DNA of 64,000 nt from assembly GCA_025355995.1 (NCBI GenBank), contig JANXYQ010000103.1, positions 1-64,000 on the forward strand, written 5' to 3'. The stretch comes from Spirochaetaceae bacterium (GTDB lineage Bacteria; Spirochaetota; Spirochaetia; Treponematales; Rectinemataceae). Positions 42,311 to 50,748 of the stretch are shown here, one piece after another. How positions within the stretch are numbered: the stretch's first letter is position 1; every line of letters starts with the position of its first letter. The translations under genes were made by a program, and so were the position numbers. A model generated the notes under the pieces. That model had not been told where the DNA came from. It saw only the letters and a program-made list of their open reading frames with translations, and ran no database searches.

Positions 42311-43072
42311 TCATAGGCCGGTCGGGACATCGATGAAGAGGGTCTTGAGGCCGGTTTCGCGGGCGAGGCGCTCGGCCACGGCCTTTACGCCCCACACCTC
42401 GGTCGCGTAGTGGCCCGCCGCGAGGAAGGCCATGCCCCCCTCGACGACCGCGTGGTAGACCGAGTGGGAGCTCTCCCCGGTGACGTAGAGGTCGATGCCG
42501 GCCTCGAGGGCCTGGAAGGCCTCCATGGCCGCGCCTCCGGAAACGACGGCCACGCTCGACGCCTTTTCCTTCGAGCCCGGGATGAGGGTCTTCGGACGCG
42601 ATCCGTCGGGGAGGACGCGTTGCGCGATCTCGTCCAGGGAGAGGGCCGGGTCGAGGGAGCCGCGGAAGCCGATGTCGACGCCGTGGTAGGAGCCGAAGGG
42701 CTTAATGTCCTTGAGCCCGATGAGACGGGCGAGGCAGGCGTTGTTGCCGAGCTCCGGGTGCTTGTCCAGGGGGAGGTGGCAGGCGTAGAGGGCCAGGTCG
42801 GCGTCGAGGAGGAGCCGCATGCGCTCCAGCAGCCCGTCCTCGACTCGCGAAGCCCTGCCCCAGAAGAGGCCATGGTGCACGAACAGGGCCTGGGCGCCCG
42901 CCGCCCTAGCCCTGCGGATGGTCTCCGCGCAGGCATCCACCGCGAAGGCCACCAGCTCGAGCGGGGTGCAAGAGCGCCCTACCTGGACCCCATTGAGGGA
43001 ATCGTCGATAGACTTGAGGGCCTCGATCTCGAGGAGGGAGCGGCACCAGAGGTCGAAGTCCTTGAGGTCCAT
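42311..43072 (-). CDS. Nif3-like dinuclear metal centre protein
   Basis: A 253-residue protein of the NIF3/YbgI family. Metal ligands are in FVHHGLFW, YACHLPLDKHPELGNN and, near the C-terminus, FLAAGHYATEVWG. The N-terminus SIDDSLNGVQVG and TGESSHSVYHAV are typical. Often annotated as GTP cyclohydrolase type 2-like; the real reaction is uncertain. The start codon is 15 bases from the U tract of a strong terminator hairpin and no Shine-Dalgarno is evident, which is unusual. Confidence 0.93.
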   Translation of the reverse strand: MDLKDFDLWCRSLLEIEALKSIDDSLNGVQVGRSCTPLELVAFAVDACAETIRRARAAGAQALFVHHGLFWGRASRVEDGLLERMRLLLDADLALYACHLPLDKHPELGNNACLARLIGLKDIKPFGSYHGVDIGFRGSLDPALSLDEIAQRVLPDGSRPKTLIPGSKEKASSVAVVSGGAAMEAFQALEAGIDLYVTGESSHSVYHAVVEGGMAFLAAGHYATEVWGVKAVAERLARETGLKTLFIDVPTGL

Positions 43073-43087
43073 GCGGGCGAGTATATA

Positions 43088-43131
43088 TAAAAAAAGGCCT
43101 TCCGGGGAAGGAGGCAAAACCCCGGAAGGCC
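43088..43131 (-). terminator. Strong intrinsic terminator just upstream of nif3
   Basis: GGCCTTCCGGGG (43096-43107) and CCCCGGAAGGCC (43120-43131) form a perfect 12-base stem with a 12-base loop. On the minus strand it runs into seven or more T (43089-43095). It points toward nif3, with 15 bases left before the start codon. Confidence 0.85.
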
Positions 43132-43184
43132 AAAAGACGAGCCGGAAAGAGCCTAGGAAACCCAGTCCGTCTCGTGAACCTGTT
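43088..43184 (-). ncRNA. Candidate small RNA or attenuator leader
   Basis: A sigma-70-like promoter ends at 43191, predicting a start near 43184. The RNA would hold a stem of nine pairs in ten (43137-43146 with 43166-43175), an inner CTGGG/CCTAG hairpin with a three-base loop, and then the perfect terminator. The total is about 97 nucleotides. It is either an independent small RNA or a cis leader controlling nif3-lspA by attenuation. I checked it against signal recognition particle RNA, tRNA and common riboswitch signatures and saw no match. Confidence 0.45.
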
Positions 43185-43190
43185 AACGAG

Positions 43191-43219
43191 AATATATGCA
43201 CATTATTCGAAAATCACAA
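43191..43219 (-). promoter_or_regulatory. Promoter of the small RNA / nif3 leader
   Basis: On the minus strand TTGTGA (43214-43219) and TATATT (43191-43196) are separated by exactly 17 bases. A seven-base inverted repeat (GCACATT / AATGTGC, 43198-43224) covers the spacer and the -35, and could be an operator. Confidence 0.55.
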
Positions 43220-43300
43220 TGTGCCTTTCCCGAAAACATCGCGCCCGGTGACATTGTTTACGTTCCCTTAATATTCGGGAGGGAATATTTTACTTTTTTT

Positions 43301-44473
43301 TCACATGGCCGCGTCCAGGACCGCCCGAAGCTCGTCGGGAGCGAGGCTTATCGGGTTGCCCCTCATGGAGCTGGCGGCCTGGGCCTTCCCGATCAGCTCC
43401 GGGAAGAGCTCGGGCCGGAGGCCGAAGGAGGCCAGGCCGCGGACGCCGAGAGCGGCGGCGAGCCGGGCGAGGGCGGGGCCGGCGTCCTCCGCCCGAGCGG
43501 CCGGCGAGCCGACGAGGAGGCAGGAGGCCTCCGAATATCGCGCCAAGGCCGGGCTTCCGGGGGACCTCGCCCGAAGGGCCGCCACGTTAGCCGAAACGAC
43601 GGGAGCGAGGAGGGCGGCGCAGGCGGCGCCGTGGGGGACGGGAAGGGCGCCCCCGAGGGGGCCGGCGAGGCCGTGGACCGCCCCGAGGCGCGCGTTGGCC
43701 AGGGCCAGGCCTCCCGAAAGGCTGGCGAAGGCCATGTCCTCGCGGGCCGCGGCGTCCCGCCCGTCGAGGCAGGCCCGCTCGAGCGAGCGGAGGAGCCTCG
43801 GCAGGGCCTCGCGGCAGATCGCGTCGACCATCGGGTTGGGGCTCGAGCAGGCGAAGGGCTCCAGGAGCTGGGTCAAGGCGTCCATCCCGGTCTCTGCCGT
43901 GACCCGCGGCGGCAGGCCGTAGGTCAGCTCGGGATCGACTATCGCGAGGCGGGGCATCATGCCGGGGGAGCGGAGGCTGACCTTGACGCCGTGCTCCCCC
44001 GAGGTCAGGACGGCGTTTCGGGTCGCCTCGGAGCCGGTGCCGGCCGTCGTAGGGATGGCTATGCAGGGGTAGGACGGCACGGCGAGGGGAAGGCCCGCGC
44101 CGATCACCTCGGCGTAATCCAGGGGGTCGCCGGGATTGGCGAGGAGGGCGGCTACGGCCTTCGCGAGATCCAGGGCCGAGCCGCCGCCGAAGCCGACGAC
44201 GATGGCGCAGGACGAGGCCCTGGCCAGGTCGAGGGCGGCTCGGGCGTCCTCGATGCGAGGCTCGTTCCCTATGGAGAAACGGGTGTAGCCAAGGCCCGCG
44301 GCGTCCAGGGAGGCGAAGAGCGGGGCTGCGCGGGAAGGATCGGCGCCGGTCACGACGAGGACCGCCGCTCCGCGACCGGCGCCGGCCGCGAGGGCGACCG
44401 CCGAGGGGCCTGCCTCGGAGAGGGTGCCCGGGCCGAAGAGGATCCGGCCGGGCGCCGCGAACTCGAATTTCAT
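43301..44473 (-). CDS. Iron-containing alcohol dehydrogenase
   Basis: A 390-residue group III alcohol dehydrogenase. NAD binding is in VVGFGGGSALDLAKAVA; PTTAGTGSEATRNAV is the family signature; iron ligands are expected in DALTQLLEPF, LGAVHGLAGPLGG and PHGAACAALL. It converts small alcohols and aldehydes with NAD(P)H. The ATG overlaps the stop of the LsrG-like gene (ATGA), so translation is coupled. Substrate unknown. Confidence 0.93.
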   Translation of the reverse strand: MKFEFAAPGRILFGPGTLSEAGPSAVALAAGAGRGAAVLVVTGADPSRAAPLFASLDAAGLGYTRFSIGNEPRIEDARAALDLARASSCAIVVGFGGGSALDLAKAVAALLANPGDPLDYAEVIGAGLPLAVPSYPCIAIPTTAGTGSEATRNAVLTSGEHGVKVSLRSPGMMPRLAIVDPELTYGLPPRVTAETGMDALTQLLEPFACSSPNPMVDAICREALPRLLRSLERACLDGRDAAAREDMAFASLSGGLALANARLGAVHGLAGPLGGALPVPHGAACAALLAPVVSANVAALRARSPGSPALARYSEASCLLVGSPAARAEDAGPALARLAAALGVRGLASFGLRPELFPELIGKAQAASSMRGNPISLAPDELRAVLDAAM

Positions 44474-44700
44474 CGATTCGGCTCGGCCGGGCCGATCTCG
44501 TCGTAGACCGCGCGGGTCCGCGGCTCGGCCATCAGGGGTTCCGCGAGGTCCTTCCACTTCTGGTAATGGGCGGTCAGCTTGTGCGCGGCCTGGGCCTCGG
44601 CGTCGCGGTAGGCCTCGATCAGGACGAAGCGGCAGGGATCCGACTCGTCCTCGAGAAGCTCGAAGCGCGTTATCCCAGGCTCCCGGCGGCTGTGCCCCAT
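44470..44700 (-). CDS. Antibiotic biosynthesis monooxygenase-fold protein (LsrG-like), start uncertain
   Basis: The first ATG gives 76 residues (EPGITRFELLEDESDP, FVLIEAYRDAEAQAAHKLT, HYQKWKDLAEPLMAEPRT), a dimeric alpha-beta barrel fold like LsrG/YgiN. Family members need one more N-terminal strand, and the open frame upstream supplies it (LIVNIRVAAGASEAFITATV), but without ATG, GTG or TTG. Possible starts are CTG at 44766 or ATA at 44775, the latter seven bases behind GAGGGGG. The true gene therefore probably extends into the end of the diguanylate cyclase gene. It may process a small quinone or sugar-phosphate compound. Confidence 0.7.
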   Translation of the reverse strand: MGHSRREPGITRFELLEDESDPCRFVLIEAYRDAEAQAAHKLTAHYQKWKDLAEPLMAEPRTRAVYDEIGPAEPNR

Positions 44701-44749
44701 GTTCTCGACCGTGGCCGTGATGAAAGCTTCCGACGCGCCCGCGGCTACC

Positions 44750-45742
44750 CTAATATTGACGATCAGCGTTTTTATGTAGCACCCCCTCTGCCAGCGGTTC
44801 CCAATAGCTCACCAAATCCCGGCCCAGGGCCTTGGATCGGTACATCGCCTCGTCGGCCCGCCGTATATAGAGCCCTATGCCCACTCCCGGCGCGGGCACG
44901 CCCGAATAGGCGCCGAAGCTGGCGGTGATGGAGACGATCCCCCCCTCGCAGGGAACGCGGAGCGCCCCGACCCTCGCGCGAAGCCGCTCCGCGACCATGA
45001 GGCTGTCCTCGGACTCGCTTCCCGGCAGAAGGACGACGAACTCCTCCCCCCCGTAACGGGCGAGCACGTCGCTGGACCGGAGCGCGCCTAGGCAGGCGGC
45101 GCAAAGCGCCTTGAGGACCTCGTCCCCGACGGCGTGGCCCCGTTCATCGTTCACGCACTTGAAGAGGTCTATATCTATCATGAGCACCCCGACGCTCGTG
45201 CCGGAGCGCCTGGAGAGATCGATGTCCCGCTCCCCGAGCTCGTCGAAGCGCCGCCGGTTCAGGACTCCGGTGAGCGGGTCGTGGGAGGCCTGGGCGGCGA
45301 GCTCCTCGAGCAGGACTGCGTTCTCGGTCACGTCCCTGAGGACGAGGACCATCCCCCTCCCGGCCCGGTTAAAGGCAAAAGCCCGAGCCTCTATCCTGCG
45401 GCAGCCCGAGCCCGAGCCCTCGCCGAGGAAAATCTCGGCCCCGCCCTCGCCCTTGGCCATGAGGTCGGCCAGCTCGGGAATGGCGCGCAGCGCGGTCAAC
45501 ATGCGGTAATCGGGGGCGTCGGCTAGGTCGAGGAGGAGCTTCGCCACGGCGTTGCAGCCGGAAACACGCCCCTGGCCGTCTATCACGATCATCCCGGCCC
45601 CTAGGGAGGCCAGGGTCCGCTCCCTCGCCGCTCCCAGGCCGGAGGCGAAAACCGCCCCTCCCCGACCGTGGGCGTAAATGGCGAAGGCTAGGGCGAGCGC
45701 GAGGAGGGCCAGCGAGGCGAATCCAAAGGCCGTGGGAATCAT
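44750..45742 (-). CDS. Membrane-anchored PAS-GGDEF diguanylate cyclase
   Basis: 330 residues: one N-terminal helix (about 5-25), a PAS-like domain (45-150; GMIVIDGQGRVSGCNAVAKL), and a GGDEF domain (155-320). The active-site motif is RYGGEEFVVLLPG, and an RSSD sequence lies exactly five residues before it, so the inhibitory I-site is intact. Upstream motifs DPLTGVLNRR and IDIDLFKCVNDERGHAVGD are normal. It makes cyclic di-GMP. It overlaps the extended LsrG-like frame. Confidence 0.93.
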   Translation of the reverse strand: MIPTAFGFASLALLALALAFAIYAHGRGGAVFASGLGAARERTLASLGAGMIVIDGQGRVSGCNAVAKLLLDLADAPDYRMLTALRAIPELADLMAKGEGGAEIFLGEGSGSGCRRIEARAFAFNRAGRGMVLVLRDVTENAVLLEELAAQASHDPLTGVLNRRRFDELGERDIDLSRRSGTSVGVLMIDIDLFKCVNDERGHAVGDEVLKALCAACLGALRSSDVLARYGGEEFVVLLPGSESEDSLMVAERLRARVGALRVPCEGGIVSITASFGAYSGVPAPGVGIGLYIRRADEAMYRSKALGRDLVSYWEPLAEGVLHKNADRQY

Positions 45743-45803
45743 CGAAAGCTACTATAGGTACGCTCTCGACGATTTAGCAAGATATTCCCGCAGGGGGCTG
45801 TCC

Positions 45804-47141
45804 TCAAGGAATTTGTGCTATGAGTTCCTTCAGGTAGGGCTTTTTCTCCAGGTCGCGCATCAGGCCTTCGGCGCGGGACTTGTTGAGGTATGCCTTATCC
45901 TGGAAGAAATAGCGATACTTGCTGTGTTCCTTATACGTGCCGGCCATGAGGGCGTAGGCGTCCTCGGTCATCACGAGCTCCTCGTCGGTCGGGATGACGA
46001 AGACCTTGACCTTGGAGCCGGGACCGGTGATGTCCAGCTCCGCGTTGCGGCATTTGGCGAGGTCGTTCTTCTTCTGGTCGATGACGATGCCGAGGTTCTC
46101 GAGGCCTTCCGCGGCGAGCTTGCGCGTGATGGGACCCATCTCGCCGACGCCCGCCGTGAATACGAGGGCATCCACGCGGCCGAGGGCGGCTGCATAGGCG
46201 CCTATGTACTTCTTGATCCTGTAGGATTCCATGTTCTGGGCCAGGAGAGCCAGCTTGTCGCCCTTGTCGGCGGCCTGCTCGACGTCGCGCCTGTCGGCCC
46301 AGCGGCCGGTGAGGCCCAGTATGCCCGATTTCTTGTTGAGGGCCTTGTCCACGTCGGCTGCCGTGAGCCCCGCCTTGCGTATCATATGGAAGATGACGCC
46401 GGGGTCGATGTCGCCCGACCTTGTCCCCATGACCAGGCCCTCGAGGGGGGTCATGCCCATGGAGGTATCGTAGGAGAGGCCGTCCTTGACCGCGTTGATC
46501 GAGGCCCCGTTGCCGATATGGGCGATGATGAGGTTGGTCTTGAAGGGATCCTGGCCGAGAAGGACGGCCGCGCGCTTGGCGTTGTAGAGGAAGCTCGTGC
46601 CGTGGAAGCCGTAGCGGCGTACGGCGTACACCTCCTCCCACTCGCGGGGCACCGCGTAGCTATAGGCGTAATCGGGCATGGTCTGGTGCCAGGCCGTGTC
46701 CATGATGGCGCAGTGCGGCACGTCGGGCAGGACGGCCTGCGCTGCCTCGATGCCCATGAAATTGGCGGGATTGTGGAGGGGGGCGAGGTCGTTCATGTCG
46801 CTGCAGCCGGCGAGAAAAGACTTCTCGATGATGACCGAACGGGTGAAGGTGGCGCCGCCGTGGACAACGCGATGGCCCACCGCCTTGATGCTCGACATGT
46901 CCTGTATCACCCCGTGCTCGGGGCTCACCAGGGTATTGAGGATGAGCTCGATCGCGACCGTGTGCGTCGGGCACTCGTGCTCGACTACGTGGTCGGTCTT
47001 GCCCTTAGCCTTGTGCGTGATCGAGGAGCCGCCGATCGAGACCCGCTCGACGAGGCCGGTCGCCAGCACGTCCTTCTTGTCCCAATCGTATACTTGATAT
47101 TTTACGGAGGAGGATCCGCAATTGAGTGTGAGAATGACCAT
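45804..47141 (-). CDS. ackA: Acetate kinase
   Basis: A 445-residue ASKHA kinase making ATP from acetyl phosphate. Motifs: [57 protein letters not shown]. The last 40 residues after [10 protein letters not shown] ([20 protein letters not shown]) extend beyond the roughly 400-residue norm. AAGGAG precedes the ATG. No phosphotransacetylase gene is adjacent. It points to acetate as a fermentation product. Confidence 0.97.
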   Translation of the reverse strand: MVILTLNCGSSSVKYQVYDWDKKDVLATGLVERVSIGGSSITHKAKGKTDHVVEHECPTHTVAIELILNTLVSPEHGVIQDMSSIKAVGHRVVHGGATFTRSVIIEKSFLAGCSDMNDLAPLHNPANFMGIEAAQAVLPDVPHCAIMDTAWHQTMPDYAYSYAVPREWEEVYAVRRYGFHGTSFLYNAKRAAVLLGQDPFKTNLIIAHIGNGASINAVKDGLSYDTSMGMTPLEGLVMGTRSGDIDPGVIFHMIRKAGLTAADVDKALNKKSGILGLTGRWADRRDVEQAADKGDKLALLAQNMESYRIKKYIGAYAAALGRVDALVFTAGVGEMGPITRKLAAEGLENLGIVIDQKKNDLAKCRNAELDITGPGSKVKVFVIPTDEELVMTEDAYALMAGTYKEHSKYRYFFQDKAYLNKSRAEGLMRDLEKKPYLKELIAQIP

Positions 47142-47212
47142 GGAGTTCTCCTTAGGTAGGCGGGAATTTCTCCCAGTCTAGCATTCGAGGAGAACTTGGG
47201 CAATCGACCGAA

Positions 47213-48619
47213 CTACTCGCCCTCGCCGGTCGTCGCCACCGAGGCGAAAATGCCGTCGATTTCGCTGTCGGCCTCCAAGGACGAGGCGTCTGCGGCCAGG
47301 GCGACCATCGCCTGGACGCTCCCTCCCGTGGAGACGAGGCGGACGCGAGCCACCGCCTTCTCGCCGTCGCCCTTCGTCGCGCCGCCCGCGTAGTCCGCGG
47401 AGAGTAGGCCGTTGTCGGTATAGGGCTCTCCGTCGGCCTTGAGCGAGAGCAGCACTCCCGTCTCGTCCTTAAGTAGCTTGGCGAGGGCGGCATAGGCGTC
47501 CGCAAAGGCCTTCTTGGCCTGCTTGGCGGCCTGGTCCTTCGCGGGAACCTGGTAGGCGGTGAGGAGGAACACGAGGCTCTTGCCGTCGGGGGCGAATACG
47601 CCGACCCTCGATTGCCCGGTATACTCCTGCATGTCCCAGCCCTGGGGATAGGTGAAGGAGAGGCCGGAGGCGTGTTTGTAGGTCAGGGGCCCCATGTCGG
47701 CCTGGTCGGCGGTCCCTTTGTCCGTCCCGTAGTATTCCTCGTCGCTCGCGGGGGCGACCGAGTCGGACTCCCAGTTCTCGTCGAAGCTATTGTCGGCGAA
47801 TTGGCAGTTTACGGTGGAGGGCAGGATCGAGGAGCCGGCGAAGTAGTCGACCTTATTCCCCTTGAAGGCGCAGCCGTCGAAGGCCACCGAGTCCACGCCG
47901 CCGGATTCGGCGTAGATCTCTATGAAATTGCCGCCGGTGCTTCCCTCGAATTTCGTACCCTTGAACAGGACCTTGTCGGACTCCTCGAGGTAGAGCAGGG
48001 GATAGCCCTCGCTGGCCGAGACGCGGCAGGCGTTGAGCTCCAGGCCCTTGGTGTAGGAGGCCGACAGCGCTCCCGAGGTGGCCCCGGAAACCTCCGTGCG
48101 CTTGATCGCGGCGTCGGAGCACTCCCAGAGCTCGATCGCTATGGTGGTCGGCCCCTCGAAGGAGCAGCGGTCGAGGGTGAGCCCCTGGACCGACTCGGCG
48201 TAGAAGCTCCCGGCCCCGACGTCCGATCCCTTCTTGGAAGGGGTCCTGACGAAGCGTATGTTGTCGAAGGTGACGTTCTTGGACTCGTAGAGGCCTATTA
48301 TGGAGGAAAGGCTGGAGTCGGAGACGATCCGGGCGCCGTCCGCGCCGCGGATCGTGACGTTCTCGACCTTGTTGATCGACAGCTCCTTGCCGTCGTCTCC
48401 GTCGTTCCAGGAAACCCACTGGCTTTTTACGCCGTAGGCGGTCGAGAGCTTGTAGTCGCCCTTCTTGAGCACTATGGTCTTGCCAGGCGCTATGGCACCG
48501 ACGAGCTGCTTCGCGTCGGAGACGGTTATGGGCTGGGAAGTCTTCGCCTGGGCGAAGCCGGTGCCCGCGGCCGCGATAAGCATCGCGAAAGCGAGCGCGA
48601 GACGGCTGGAACGCGTCAT
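47213..48619 (-). CDS. Secreted right-handed beta-helix protein
   Basis: 468 residues with a signal peptide (1-25, FAQAKT). Residues 35-280 are short repeats of a parallel beta-helix (VENVTIRGADGARIV, SKNVTFDNIRFVR, VQGLTLDRCSFEG, SDAAIKRTEVSG, TKGLELNACRVSAS, VDSVAFDGCAFKGNKVDYF). Residues about 310-460 form a separate alpha/beta domain (LTYKHASGLSFTYPQGWDM). There are no clear catalytic residues of pectate lyases. A GGAGG precedes the ATG. It may bind or modify surface polysaccharide. Confidence 0.82.
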   Translation of the reverse strand: MTRSSRLALAFAMLIAAAGTGFAQAKTSQPITVSDAKQLVGAIAPGKTIVLKKGDYKLSTAYGVKSQWVSWNDGDDGKELSINKVENVTIRGADGARIVSDSSLSSIIGLYESKNVTFDNIRFVRTPSKKGSDVGAGSFYAESVQGLTLDRCSFEGPTTIAIELWECSDAAIKRTEVSGATSGALSASYTKGLELNACRVSASEGYPLLYLEESDKVLFKGTKFEGSTGGNFIEIYAESGGVDSVAFDGCAFKGNKVDYFAGSSILPSTVNCQFADNSFDENWESDSVAPASDEEYYGTDKGTADQADMGPLTYKHASGLSFTYPQGWDMQEYTGQSRVGVFAPDGKSLVFLLTAYQVPAKDQAAKQAKKAFADAYAALAKLLKDETGVLLSLKADGEPYTDNGLLSADYAGGATKGDGEKAVARVRLVSTGGSVQAMVALAADASSLEADSEIDGIFASVATTGEGE

Positions 48620-48655
48620 TTTAATCCTCCATGGCGGTTAGGCGGCGAGGCGAGC

Positions 48656-48684
48656 TTGAGCCCGGCCCCCGCGGCGCTTATAGT
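48656..48684 (+). promoter_or_regulatory. Promoter of the FAH-mntH-uspA operon
   Basis: TTGAGC (48656-48661) and TATAGT (48679-48684) are 17 bases apart. Transcription would start near 48691, about 38 bases ahead of the FAH-family gene. Confidence 0.6.
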
Positions 48685-48728
48685 ACATTCAAGGCTGGCT
48701 AAAAGTAAGCCCGACGGAGGTGCTAATA

Positions 48729-49448
48729 ATGGTTGTGCTGCCCATCCTCGGCTCCGAATCCAGCTACGCGCTGAACCCGCAAAAGATAATCGCCATCGGC
48801 CTCAATTACCGCGAGCATATAGCGGAGAGCCCCTCAGTGCTGGCCGCGAAGGCGGGCAGGGCCGCCATCGCGGCGCCGGACGAGCCCATACTCTTCGCGA
48901 AGACCCCCAACGTCCTGATCGGCCCCGGCGAGCCAATTACACTGCCCACCGCCTTCCTGGCGCATTACGCCTTTCCCGCGGCCAGGACGGACTACGAGGC
49001 CGAGCTCGCCGTGATCATCGGCCGCAGATGCAAGGACGTCGGGGCCGAGGAGGCCCTCTCCTGCGTACTGGGCTACACCTGCTTCAACGACGTGAGCCAG
49101 CGCGACATCCAGAACGGCGACCGATCGGGCTGGTTCCGAGGGAAGAGCTTCGACGGCTTCGGGCCGATAGGGCCGGCTATCGCGCCGGCCGCCCTCGTCA
49201 GCGACCCCCAGCGGCTCAAGATCGCCTGCCGCCTCAACGGCCGCGTAGTCCAGGAATCCAACACCGCGTCCATGATCTTCGGCGTGGCGGAGCTCGTCGC
49301 CTTCATCTCGCGGAACATGACGCTCGAGCCCGGCGACGTCATCGCCACCGGCACCCCGAGCGGCGTCGGCCCCTTGGCCGACGGCGACTTCGTGGAAGTC
49401 GAGATCGAGGGCATCGGAGTGCTCGCGAATCCGGTGATCGAGAGGTAA
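48729..49448 (+). CDS. Fumarylacetoacetate hydrolase family protein
   Basis: A 239-residue metal-dependent hydrolase/decarboxylase. Family motifs: IAIGLNYREHIAE, ILFAKTPNVLIGPG, DYEAELAVIIGR with the metal-binding Glu pair, GYTCFNDVSQRDIQ, GKSFDGFGPIGP and IATGTPSGVGPL. The ATG at 48729 is eight bases after GGAGG; an upstream in-frame GTG overlaps that site and is rejected. Probable activities are acylpyruvate hydrolysis or oxaloacetate decarboxylation. First gene of the operon with mntH. Confidence 0.92.
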   Translation: MVVLPILGSESSYALNPQKIIAIGLNYREHIAESPSVLAAKAGRAAIAAPDEPILFAKTPNVLIGPGEPITLPTAFLAHYAFPAARTDYEAELAVIIGRRCKDVGAEEALSCVLGYTCFNDVSQRDIQNGDRSGWFRGKSFDGFGPIGPAIAPAALVSDPQRLKIACRLNGRVVQESNTASMIFGVAELVAFISRNMTLEPGDVIATGTPSGVGPLADGDFVEVEIEGIGVLANPVIER

Positions 49449-49454
49449 TGGCCG

Positions 49455-50738
49455 ATGGCTAAATCGAGCATAAGCGAGAGAACGGCCGATAGCGCCAACG
49501 CCGTCTTGGCGGGCGCGGGAGGCAAGGGATTCCTCAAGCGCCTCCTCCCCTTCCTGGGGCCCGCCTTTATCGCGAGCGTAGCCTACGTCGATCCGGGCAA
49601 CTACGCGACGAACATCCAAGCCGGCGCCAAGTTCGGCTACACCCTGCTCTGGGTGATCTTCGCGTCCAACCTGATAGCCATACTCGTGCAGTCCATGTCG
49701 GCCAAGCTCGGGATAGCGACGGGCATGAACCTCGCGGAGCACTGCCGCGCTTCCTACCCGCCCTGGGCGGTCCGGTCGCTATGGGTCATGATGGAGATCG
49801 TCGCGATCGCCACCGACCTAGCCGAATTCATCGGCGCGGCCGTCGGCATACAGCTCCTGTTCGGCCTGCCGCTCTGGGTTGGCGGCCTCATCACGGCCGT
49901 CGCCACCTTCCTCATACTCGGCCTCGAGCGCTTCGGCTTCCGCCCCCTGGAGGCGGTGATCACCGGCTTCGTCGCCGTGGTGGCGCTCTGCTACCTCGTC
50001 GAGACCTTCCTCGATCGACCCGATTGGGCCGCACTCGGCATCGCGTTGGCCAGGCCGAAGCTACCGAACCAGGAGGCCATCCTGCTCGCGGTGGGAATCC
50101 TCGGCGCCACCGTCATGCCGCATGCCGTGTTCCTGCACTCCGCCCTAACCCAGAACAGGATCCGTCCGAAGGAGGTTTCCGGCCTCAAGCGGCTCTTCCG
50201 CTTCGAGCTCGTCGACGTCTTCATCGCGATGGGCATAGCGAGTTTCGTCAACGCGGCGATGCTCGTGATGGCGGCGGCCACCTTCCACAAGAGCGGAATG
50301 CCCGACGTCGGGACCCTCGAGAATGCGTACGTCACGCTCGAGCCCCTCCTCGGCAAGGCCGCGAGCATCGTATTCGGCGTATCGCTCCTTGCCTCCGGCC
50401 TCTCCTCTTCGACGGTAGGGACGAGCGCCGGGCAGATCATCATGCAGGGCTTCATCAAGCGGCACATACCGATCTGGCTGCGTCGCCTTATCACGGTGAC
50501 GCCCGCGATGGCCGTAATCATGCTAGGACTGGACCCCACGAGGTCGCTCGTGATAAGCCAGGTCCTCCTCAGCTTCGGGTTGCCGATCACGATTTACTCC
50601 CTGCTCCGCTTCACGGCGGATAGGGGCAAGATGGGCGATCTCGTGAACGGCAGGGTCACGAATGTCCTACTCGGGGCGGCGACAGCCCTGGTATCGGCCC
50701 TGAACGTATACCTGATCGTCGCGACGATAGCCGGATAA
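49455..50738 (+). CDS. mntH: Nramp-family divalent metal transporter
   Basis: A 427-residue, 11-helix proton-coupled importer of Mn or Fe. The metal site is visible in helix 1 (YVDPGNYATNIQAG) and helix 6 (GATVMPHAVFLHSAL), with the Met of MPH present. TDLAEFIGAAVGIQLLF is helix 3. It begins six bases after the FAH stop and is followed ten bases later by a UspA gene, an association seen in other bacteria where Usp domains follow or are fused to Nramp proteins. Confidence 0.95.
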   Translation: MAKSSISERTADSANAVLAGAGGKGFLKRLLPFLGPAFIASVAYVDPGNYATNIQAGAKFGYTLLWVIFASNLIAILVQSMSAKLGIATGMNLAEHCRASYPPWAVRSLWVMMEIVAIATDLAEFIGAAVGIQLLFGLPLWVGGLITAVATFLILGLERFGFRPLEAVITGFVAVVALCYLVETFLDRPDWAALGIALARPKLPNQEAILLAVGILGATVMPHAVFLHSALTQNRIRPKEVSGLKRLFRFELVDVFIAMGIASFVNAAMLVMAAATFHKSGMPDVGTLENAYVTLEPLLGKAASIVFGVSLLASGLSSSTVGTSAGQIIMQGFIKRHIPIWLRRLITVTPAMAVIMLGLDPTRSLVISQVLLSFGLPITIYSLLRFTADRGKMGDLVNGRVTNVLLGAATALVSALNVYLIVATIAG

Positions 50739-50748
50739 GGAGCAAGAG

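Noticed and set aside
43137-43175. tRNA or signal recognition particle RNA at the structured leader
   Set aside because: There is no seven-base acceptor stem, no GGTTCGA-type T loop and no CCA context for a tRNA. The SRP core GGTCCGGAAGGAAGCAGC is not present.
44750-47159. Plus-strand frames opposite the diguanylate cyclase and acetate kinase genes
   Set aside because: They are uninterrupted because of GC bias only; the minus-strand genes carry full catalytic motifs.
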